From Streptomyces chromofuscus (lineage in GTDB: Bacteria > Actinomycetota > Actinomycetes > Streptomycetales > Streptomycetaceae), in NCBI RefSeq assembly GCF_015160875.1, contig NZ_CP063374.1:7071501-7135500 (forward strand): DNA of 64,000 nucleotides, read 5' to 3'. The notes under the pieces are model-generated. The model was not told the origin of the DNA and searched no databases. It worked only from the letters and a program-made list of their open reading frames with translations. Positions 27,185-33,610 of the stretch are shown piece after piece; the stretch's first letter is position 1; each line of letters opens with the position of its first letter. The translations under genes were made by a program, and so were the position numbers.

Positions 27185-27378
27185 ATCCGGGCGGACGCCG
27201 AATCCTGCCGCCGCCCGGTGCCCGCGCAAACTCACCCGTGTTCGGCAGGAGCGGGGGACCCACAGGTAGAAACGCCTGTTCCGGTCTCCGGAACGGCTCG
27301 GGGTACAGCCGCGTTTCGGCGCGGCCGGACATCTCCAGTCCGCACCCGACAGCTCACCTCGCAGGCGCCGGAGAGGAA
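27185..27378 (+). ncRNA. ydaO/yuaA-type cyclic di-AMP riboswitch
   Basis: The leader of the LysM/M23 gene carries the conserved blocks of the ydaO class in order: GCCGAATCC near 27197, CAGGAGCGGGGGACCCA near 27245-27261, a GGGGTACAGCC block near 27300, GGCCGGACATCTCC near 27321, and CCGACAGCTCACCTCGCAGG near 27346. This class binds cyclic di-AMP and in actinobacteria typically lies before cell-wall hydrolase genes such as rpf and M23 peptidases, turning them off when the ligand is high. The start codon follows at 27386 after GAGAGGA, close enough for control of translation or of a late transcription stop. Confidence 0.93.
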
Positions 27379-27385
27379 TTCGCCC

Positions 27386-28378
27386 ATGCCCGCGAAGGGT
27401 AAGCACCGCCGTCCGAAGACCCAGCGCTTCACCCGTTCCATCGCCGTCGCCGGAACCGGTGGCGCCGCACTCGCCCTCCCGCTGATGGGGGCCGCCGGCG
27501 CCCACGCCGCCACTCCCGAGACCGCCGCGGAAAAGGCCGTTCAGTCCGCCCCGGCCGGCAAGACGGCCGTCCAGCAGAACGCCGCCGTGAAGAAGTCCAC
27601 CGCCGAGAAGGCGGGCGTGCGGACGTACTCGGTGAAGGTCGGCGACTACCTCTCGAAGATCGCCGACGAGCAGAACGTCAGCGGTGGCTGGCAGCGGCTC
27701 TACGAGGACAACCGTGAGGTCGTCGGCGAGGACCCGTCGCTCATCCACCCCGGTCTGAAGCTCACCATCGGCAAGAAGGCCGCGGCGAGCAGCGACGAGT
27801 CCGCCTCGTCCCCCCTCTCGTCCGAGTCCTCCTCCTCGTCCGAGTCGTCCGCTTCGACCGAGGCGTCGCAGTCCTCCGACGTGTCCGAGTCCGCCGGCGC
27901 GTCCGAGGCCGCCGCGCAGACCACCGAGGTCTCGACCTCCACCCAGACCGATGACACCGCCCCGGCCGCCGGCTTCTCCGCCCCCGTGGACGGCGTCGGC
28001 GTCGGCACCGCCTACCGCGTCGCGGGCAGCATGTGGTCCAGCGGCTACCACACGGGCGTCGACTTCGCGGCCCCGACCGGCACCCCGCTCAAGGCCGTCG
28101 GCGCGGGCACGGTCGTCTCCGCGGGCTGGGCCGGCGCGTACGGCAACCAGGTCGTCATCCAACTCGCCGACGGCTACTACGCGCAGTACGCCCACCTGTC
28201 CTCGCTGTCCGTCTCCAGCGGCCAGAGCGTGACCGCGGGCCAGCAGGTCGGCCTCTCCGGCTCTACCGGCAACTCGACCGGGCCGCACCTGCACTTCGAG
28301 ATCCGCACCACGCCGGACTACGGCTCGGACGTCGACCCGATCGCCTATCTCCGGTCGAAGGGCGTCTCCGTCGGCTGA
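27386..28378 (+). CDS. Secreted LysM-domain M23 metallopeptidase (peptidoglycan hydrolase)
   Basis: A 330-residue secreted protein. A signal peptide spans residues 1 to about 41 (KGKHRRPKTQRFTRS, then a hydrophobic core ending AHAA). One LysM domain covers about 78-130 (TYSVKVGDYLSKIADEQ). A Ser/Ala/Glu-rich linker of about 55 residues follows, then an M23 peptidase domain with the zinc ligands in GYHTGVDFAAP and GPHLHFEIR. It should cleave peptide cross-links in the wall. The riboswitch in its leader ties expression to c-di-AMP, which fits roles in growth, spore germination or osmotic response. A strong terminator follows. Confidence 0.96.
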   Translation: MPAKGKHRRPKTQRFTRSIAVAGTGGAALALPLMGAAGAHAATPETAAEKAVQSAPAGKTAVQQNAAVKKSTAEKAGVRTYSVKVGDYLSKIADEQNVSGGWQRLYEDNREVVGEDPSLIHPGLKLTIGKKAAASSDESASSPLSSESSSSSESSASTEASQSSDVSESAGASEAAAQTTEVSTSTQTDDTAPAAGFSAPVDGVGVGTAYRVAGSMWSSGYHTGVDFAAPTGTPLKAVGAGTVVSAGWAGAYGNQVVIQLADGYYAQYAHLSSLSVSSGQSVTAGQQVGLSGSTGNSTGPHLHFEIRTTPDYGSDVDPIAYLRSKGVSVG

Positions 28379-28396
28379 CGCACGCCCCTCACGGCT

Positions 28397-28434
28397 CCGA
28401 AGGCCGGACCCCGTTCCCCGGGTCCGGCCTTCGG
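28397..28434 (+). terminator. Hairpin terminator after the M23 peptidase gene
   Basis: A perfect 15-bp stem, CCGAAGGCCGGACCC pairing with GGGTCCGGCCTTCGG around an eight-base loop, 19 bases after the stop. It insulates the riboswitch-controlled gene from the GDSL hydrolase downstream. Confidence 0.9.
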
Positions 28435-28556
28435 TGTGGTCGGCCGACGGCCTTATTCCGCAGTTGACCAATCCTTTGGCCGTGGCCTTTCTCACCGTCC
28501 GTCAAGCCTTGCCTACGGTCGCGTAGGTCACATTCGAAGAGGAATCATGGTCCGAC

Positions 28557-29375
28557 GTGGCAGACGATTCGAAGAATGACAGCAGATCAGTGATCGGGTC
28601 GTACGTGGCGGTGGGGGACAGCTTCACCGAGGGCGTCGGCGACCCCGGCCCGGACGGGGCGTTCGTCGGCTGGGCCGACCGGTTCGCCGTACTGCTCGCG
28701 GACCGCCGGCCCGAGGGCGACTTCCAGTACACCAATCTCGCCGTGCGGGGCAGGCTGCTCGACCAGATCGTGGCGGAGCAGGTCCCGCGGGCCGTCGAAC
28801 TCGCGCCGGACCTGGTGTCGTTCTGCGCAGGTGGCAACGACATCATCCGTCCCGGCACCGACCCGGACGACGTCGCCGAGCGCTTCGAGCGGGCGGTCGC
28901 CGCCCTGACCGCCGCCGCGGGCACCGTGCTGGTGACGACCGGCTTCGACACCCGGGGCGTCCCCCTCCTGAGGCACCTGCGCGGCAAGATCGCCACCTAC
29001 AACGGGCATGTGCGGGCCATCGCCGACCGGTACGGGTGCCCGGTGCTCGACCTGTGGTCGCTCAAGTCCGTGCAGGACCGCCGTGCCTGGGACCACGACC
29101 GGCTGCACCTCTCACCCGAGGGGCACACGCGCGTGGCGCTGCGTGCCGGTCGGGCCCTCGGCCTCGCCGTCCCCGCCGACCCGGAGCAGTCCTGGCCGCC
29201 GCTGCCGCCGCGCGGCACCCTGGAGGTGCGGTTGGACGACGTCCACTGGGCGCGCGAGCACCTGGTGCCGTGGATCGGACGGCGACTGCGCGGGGAGTCG
29301 TCGGGCGACCATGTGACCGCCAAGGGCACGCTGTCGCCGCGCGACATCAAGGTGCGGATCGCGTCGGTGGCTTGA
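28557..29375 (+). CDS. SGNH/GDSL-family hydrolase
   Basis: A 272-residue esterase/lipase-like protein. Block I, VAVGDSFTEGVG, is at about residues 17-28 with the nucleophile Ser; block III is CAGGNDIIRPG; block V, DHDRLHLSPEGH, holds the Asp-His pair. No signal peptide is visible, so it is probably cytoplasmic. The start is GTG 28557, with GAGGA about 14 bases ahead, which is far; another start slightly downstream cannot be excluded. The substrate is unknown (acyl ester, acetylated sugar or thioester). Confidence 0.9.
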   Translation: MADDSKNDSRSVIGSYVAVGDSFTEGVGDPGPDGAFVGWADRFAVLLADRRPEGDFQYTNLAVRGRLLDQIVAEQVPRAVELAPDLVSFCAGGNDIIRPGTDPDDVAERFERAVAALTAAAGTVLVTTGFDTRGVPLLRHLRGKIATYNGHVRAIADRYGCPVLDLWSLKSVQDRRAWDHDRLHLSPEGHTRVALRAGRALGLAVPADPEQSWPPLPPRGTLEVRLDDVHWAREHLVPWIGRRLRGESSGDHVTAKGTLSPRDIKVRIASVA

Positions 29376-29675
29376 GGCGCACCTGTGGCGGCCCCCGGGG
29401 CGCCGCGCCCGGAGCGGGCCGCCCCGGACGTCGGGGCCGGGTCGGCCCGCGACGGCACTCCCGGGCACGGGCGGGCATGCGACGCACGCGGCCGCACAGT
29501 CCGCCCACGGAAGCCCCGAAGCCGACCCGCGGACGCGGCAACGAAGTCGGCCGCGGGAGCCGCCGCAGAGCCAGCCGCGGAAGCCGCCACGAAGCCGACT
29601 CGCGGACGCGGCAACGAAGTGAGCCGCGGAAGCAGTCGCAAAGTGACCGACAAATGGTGTAAATCGGGCAGTGGC
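29376..29675. repeat. Intergenic stretch with a duplicated 40-bp unit
   Basis: This 300-bp gap between convergent genes contains a unit of about 40 bases at 29517-29556 repeated at 29590-29629, with only a few differences; both copies carry CGCGGACGCGGCAACGAAGT. The copies are 73 bp apart, not a multiple of three, so the repeat is not a repeated peptide in one frame. Shorter AAGCCG and GGAAGCCG elements fill the space between. No gene is supported here. Confidence 0.6.
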
Positions 29676-30293
29676 TCACCCGTGCCGGGGTGTCGTCGTC
29701 TCCGCCAGACCCAGTTCCCGGCCCAGTGCCTCGTCGACCCACTCCTGCGCACGCGCGCGTGACACCGCTCCGGAGTAGGACGTCATCTGCACGGCCAGCC
29801 CATCGAGCAGGGCGGTCAGGCGCAGGGCCGCGCCCATGGGGTCGGGGCAGCGGAACTCGCCGGCCGCCACGCCTTCGGCGATCACTTCGGCGATGGCCGC
29901 CTTCCACCGCTTGTCGAGATCCCGGGTGACCTCCCGCAGCGCGGGTTCGCGCAGCGCCGCGGCCCAGCCCTCGATCCACAGCCGCCAGCCCTTGGCCTGG
30001 CCCGTCGGCGCGTACCAGCGCACCGCCGACCGCAGCCGGCGCAGGGCCGTCGTGCGCCGGCCGAGCAGCTTGCCCAGATGGGCGAGGTCGCTCTCGGCGG
30101 CGTACGCGAACGCGGCGGCGACCAGCTTCTCCTTCGTGGAGAAGTGGTACAGCACCAGCGCGTTGCTCACACCGAGCGCGGACGCCACATCGGCGATCCG
30201 CACCGCCGCCACGCCCCGCGCCTCGATCTGCTCCACGGCGGCACGCAGCAACTCCTCGCGCCGCTCCGCCACGCTCAAACGCACTCTGGCCAC
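29676..30293 (-). CDS. TetR-family transcriptional regulator (BetI-like)
   Basis: A 205-residue regulator. The N-terminal helix-turn-helix spans about residues 10-56, with RIADVASALGVSNALVLYHF as the core. The all-helical ligand-binding part is of the BetI C-terminal kind (LTALLDGLAVQMTS). It lies 53 bp downstream of the dehydrogenase on the same strand, so the two are probably co-transcribed. The palindrome in front of the dehydrogenase is its most likely binding site. The effector is unknown, possibly an amino acid or the dehydrogenase substrate. Confidence 0.9.
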   Translation of the reverse strand: MARVRLSVAERREELLRAAVEQIEARGVAAVRIADVASALGVSNALVLYHFSTKEKLVAAAFAYAAESDLAHLGKLLGRRTTALRRLRSAVRWYAPTGQAKGWRLWIEGWAAALREPALREVTRDLDKRWKAAIAEVIAEGVAAGEFRCPDPMGAALRLTALLDGLAVQMTSYSGAVSRARAQEWVDEALGRELGLAETTTPRHG

Positions 30294-30346
30294 CCGGTCA
30301 CCCTAACGGGCCGCGTCCGGGCGGTTGCCGGGCGGTGACGTCCCCG

Positions 30347-31525
30347 TCAGCGGTACGTCCCGTAGCGCTCGGCGAGCAGCGGCAGCCGGTCCGCGGCCAC
30401 CGCGTGCGCGGCGGCACGGGGCGTGCTGCCGTCGGCCTCCGCGCGCGCCAGCACCAGGTCGGTCAGGGCGCGCATCGAGCGCCGGGTGTACGCGAACGCC
30501 TCGGCCGCGTCCGCGTCGATGTCGCCGAACAGGGTCCACCACCACCAGGCGTTCGTCCCGGAGTTGACCACCACGTCGGGCAGGACCGTGATCCCGCGTG
30601 CCGTCAGTAGCGCCTCCGCCTCGGGCACGACGGGCATGTTGGCCGCCTCCACGATCCAGCGGGCGGTGATCCGGTCCTGGTGCGCGGTGCCTATGGCGTA
30701 CGAGACGGCGGCGGGCACCAGGACCTCCACGTCGGCGGACAGCCAGGCCTCGCCGGGCAGTTCGCGGTCACCGGGCCGCAGCCGCGAGCGGTCCACCGTG
30801 CCGTAGGGGTCCCGCGCGTCGAGCAGCGCGTCGACGTCGAGGCCGGCCGGGTTGGCGATCGTTCCCCTGATGTCGGCGACGGCCACGACCGTGAGGCCCG
30901 CGCGCGCGAGGAAGCGTGCCGTGGCCCCGCCCATGGTGCCCAACCCTTGCACGGCGACCCGCGTGCCCGCGTACGGCACGCCGGCCCGGTCCAGGGCCGC
31001 GAGGGCCGACTCCGCGACCCCGCAGCCGCCCACCAGTTCACCGAGCCCGATCCCGTCCACCCGCACCCGGAACGCCTCGGCGAGCCGTTTCCGGGCCGCC
31101 GTCTCGTCCTCGAGCAGCGGATACACCGCCTGGATCGACGAGACGAGCCCCACCTCGGCGGCGGCCCGGTCCACCAGGTCCTGGGTGAGGCCGAGGTCCT
31201 CCCCGGTGGTCCAGAAGGTCTCGATGTACGGCCGCATCACCCGCAGATAGCGCACCAGGAGCCCGTACGCCGCCGGATCCCGCGGGTCGCAGTCGATGCC
31301 GCCCTTGGCGCCGCCGAGGGGGACGTAGCGGGCCCCGGGGTCGTAGTGCAGGGCCTCCTTCACGGTCATCCCGCGGGCGAGCCCGGCGACCTCGTCCAGC
31401 GTGCAGCCCGGGCGCATCCGCAGCCCGCCGCTGGCCACGCCGCGTACCAACCGGTCGACGACCAGGAAACCCTGGCGGCCGGTGACGTCGTCGGTCCAGG
31501 TGAGCGACAGGAGAGGGGCGGTCAC
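30347..31525 (-). CDS. Glu/Leu/Phe/Val dehydrogenase-family amino acid dehydrogenase
   Basis: A 392-residue enzyme of the glutamate/leucine dehydrogenase superfamily that oxidatively deaminates an amino acid. It has the catalytic lysine loop VPLGGAKGGIDCDP at about residues 68-81, the NAD(P) fold VAVQGLGTMGGATARFL at about 191-207, and EAANMPVVPEAEALL with LPDVVVNSGT in the C-terminal half. The substrate cannot be assigned; it could be Glu or a branched-chain amino acid. The start is GTG 31525 behind AAGGAG. It is divergent from the MBL hydrolase across a palindromic operator and is followed by a TetR gene. Confidence 0.9.
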   Translation of the reverse strand: MTAPLLSLTWTDDVTGRQGFLVVDRLVRGVASGGLRMRPGCTLDEVAGLARGMTVKEALHYDPGARYVPLGGAKGGIDCDPRDPAAYGLLVRYLRVMRPYIETFWTTGEDLGLTQDLVDRAAAEVGLVSSIQAVYPLLEDETAARKRLAEAFRVRVDGIGLGELVGGCGVAESALAALDRAGVPYAGTRVAVQGLGTMGGATARFLARAGLTVVAVADIRGTIANPAGLDVDALLDARDPYGTVDRSRLRPGDRELPGEAWLSADVEVLVPAAVSYAIGTAHQDRITARWIVEAANMPVVPEAEALLTARGITVLPDVVVNSGTNAWWWWTLFGDIDADAAEAFAYTRRSMRALTDLVLARAEADGSTPRAAAHAVAADRLPLLAERYGTYR

Positions 31526-31570
31526 GGAAGCTCCTTGCGGCCGAGGGCGTTCACCCCGCGGTGAGGCCCA

Positions 31571-31603
31571 TTTACTGAATACTGAGTCAGTATCTGTCAG
31601 TAT
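31571..31603. promoter_or_regulatory. Palindromic TetR-type operator between divergent genes
   Basis: A perfect 15-base palindrome, ATACTGA-G-TCAGTAT, at 31579-31593 is extended outward by a further TACTGA on the left (31573-31578) and TCAGTAT on the right. The result is a nested double inverted repeat of about 31 bp, in AT-rich DNA. It sits 46-78 bp upstream of the dehydrogenase start, in the divergent promoter with the MBL gene. The TetR regulator two genes away is the obvious candidate to bind it. Confidence 0.7.
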
Positions 31604-31677
31604 CGGCCCCCGGGCGCCGGGTGGTGTCGGTGGGGCGGACCATAATGGAGGTCTTCACCGATTCCACTGGAGGTACC

Positions 31678-32871
31678 GTGGCCGGCTCCCGTTCTTCGCG
31701 TTCCGGACTCCGGGCGTTGCGGCCCGCGGCCTTCGGTGTGGATCCGAGCGGTGAGCGCATGGCGCGCATTCGCAGATCGCCCCACTTCCGGGACGGCGTC
31801 TTCCAGAACCCCGGAGGTCCCTCGCGGATCCGCCCGTCGGGTTCGACGGTGGAGTTCGCCAAGACCTACTTCGACAAGGACGCGCGCAACCGCCGCACCC
31901 CGCACGGCGCGATCCCGCTGCACCCCACCACGGCCGCCGACCTCGCCCGGCCGCCCGCCACCGGCCTGCGGCTGACCTGGCTGGGGCACTCCAGCGTCCT
32001 CGCCGAGATCGACGGGCAGCGGGTGCTCTTCGACCCCGTGTACGGCGAGCGCTGCTCCCCCTTCGCCTTCGCCGGGCCCAAGCGGCTGCACCCGGTGCCG
32101 TTGCCCCTGACGGCGCTCGGCCCGGTCGACGCCGTGGTCATCTCGCACGACCACTACGACCACCTGGACATGCCGACGATCAAGGCGCTGGCCGGCACCG
32201 ACACGCTGTTCGCCGTGCCGCTCGGCGTCGGCGCCCACCTCGAACACTGGGGGGTGTCCGCCGACCGGCTGCGCGAGCTGGACTGGCAGGAGTCGACCAA
32301 GGTCGGCGGGCTCACCCTGACCGCCACCCCGGCCCGCCACTTCTGCGGTCGCGGCCTGCGCAACACCCAGCACACGCTCTGGGCCTCCTGGGCCGTCGCG
32401 GGCGAGGAGCACCGGATATTCCACAGCGGTGACACCGGGTACTTCGACGGCTTCCGGGACATCGGCGCCGACCACGGCCCGTTCGACGCCACGATGATCC
32501 AGATCGGCGCGTACAGCGAGTTCTGGCCCGACATCCACATGACTCCCGACGAGGGCGTGCACGCACATCTGGACCTGCAGCGCGGCGACGCCGCCTCCGG
32601 TGTGCTGCTGCCGATCCACTGGGGGACCTTCAACCTCGCGCCGCACCCCTACGCCGAGCCCGGGGAGTGGACGAAGGACGCCGCCGGGGCGGCCGGAGCG
32701 GCGGTGGCGCTGCCGCGGCCCGGCGAGCCCTTCGAGCCGGCCGGAAAGCTTCCGGCGGACCCGTGGTGGCGTACGGTCTCCGCGCCTGTCGCCCGTCACT
32801 GGCTCCGCGCCACGGGTGCCGACGACGCGCCGGCCGCCCAGGGCGACCTCGACCTCGCGGGCGACCGGTAG
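31678..32871 (+). CDS. MBL-fold metallo-hydrolase (UlaG / NAPE-PLD-like)
   Basis: A 397-residue metallo-beta-lactamase-fold hydrolase. The metal motif H157-x-H159-x-D161-H162 lies in SHDHYDHLD; further ligands lie in FHSGDTGYFDGF and LPIHWGTFNLAPHP. LTWLGHSSVLAEIDGQRVLF is the typical start of the UlaG/RomA branch. The N-terminal 110 residues resemble the cap of NAPE-PLD-like proteins, which cut phosphodiesters of N-acyl phospholipids. The start is GTG 31678 behind GGAGG. It is divergent from the dehydrogenase and probably under the same TetR control. Confidence 0.9.
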   Translation: MAGSRSSRSGLRALRPAAFGVDPSGERMARIRRSPHFRDGVFQNPGGPSRIRPSGSTVEFAKTYFDKDARNRRTPHGAIPLHPTTAADLARPPATGLRLTWLGHSSVLAEIDGQRVLFDPVYGERCSPFAFAGPKRLHPVPLPLTALGPVDAVVISHDHYDHLDMPTIKALAGTDTLFAVPLGVGAHLEHWGVSADRLRELDWQESTKVGGLTLTATPARHFCGRGLRNTQHTLWASWAVAGEEHRIFHSGDTGYFDGFRDIGADHGPFDATMIQIGAYSEFWPDIHMTPDEGVHAHLDLQRGDAASGVLLPIHWGTFNLAPHPYAEPGEWTKDAAGAAGAAVALPRPGEPFEPAGKLPADPWWRTVSAPVARHWLRATGADDAPAAQGDLDLAGDR

Positions 32872-33610
32872 CGGACCCGGCCGTCACACGGGCCACGTGG
32901 GCGGCGCGGAGACCGGTGAGCCGCGGCCGATCGACCGCGACCAGTACCGACTGCACGGCCGAGGCCGCGCCCAGCAGCCGGCCGCGGTGGCCGGCGAAGC
33001 GCGCGCCCGGCCGGCCGCCCGCCGGCGCCCCGGCGAGGAACGCCGCGAGCGACACCACCGAGGCGGGCGCGGACAACTCGTCCGAACGCGCCGGCGCGAA
33101 CTCTCAGGAAGACCACGTTGCCGGTCATGTCGGCCACGAAGACGTGCCCGAGGGCGAGGTGGCAGGGCGTCAGTCGGCACGGCCGGAGTTGCCTCGCCGC
33201 GCACCGGAATCTGCCTGGAGCGCACCGAATTCCGTGCGCTCGGGGCCGCTCGTGGTGCGGTGACGGGCCTTTGCCGGCTGTGGTGCGTGACGGTGAAGGC
33301 TTTCCTGGGCGCACCCTCGGCGACCCATTCTGATCGGGTCGGATCGACTGTTTACGGCGTTTGCGTCATCGCCCTGACGCGCTTATCGGCCTGTCGTACG
33401 AGGCCTCATACCAGAGCGGGACGCTTGCCGTAGGACTTTGTCAACTGCCCACCGCACATGATGGGTTGCCGACTACTGTCAGTGTCCGTCGGGCGACGCA
33501 GGGCCGAACTCCTCGGCGTCGTCGACCGGCACCGAGCCGCCGCATGCCCGAGTCGCGTCAGACCGGGCCCGCCCCGGCCCCCAACCGCTGGACCAGTACG
33601 AGGACGCCCG
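32872..33610. other. Degraded region between the MBL gene and the conservon
   Basis: A 739-bp stretch that holds a decayed YoaK-like gene fragment (listed separately) and then about 440 bp of apparently non-coding DNA. The last 150 bp before 33611 form the leader of the conservon operon. Long frames here on both strands have coding-unlike composition. Confidence 0.5.
32930..33164 (-). pseudogene. Remnant of a YoaK/DUF1275-family membrane protein
   Basis: Read on the minus strand, two pieces in different frames resemble one DUF1275 protein. HLALGHVFVADMTGNVVFL (33164 to about 33100) is the family's best conserved stretch. Then SAPASVVSLAAFLAGAPAGG, GARFAGHRGRLLGAASAV and QSVLVAV (about 33080 to 32933) follow in another frame. 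The N-terminal start, the small indel region near 33080 and the whole C-terminal half are lost. The bordering sequence shows no homology. This is a decayed gene, not a functional protein. Confidence 0.65.
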
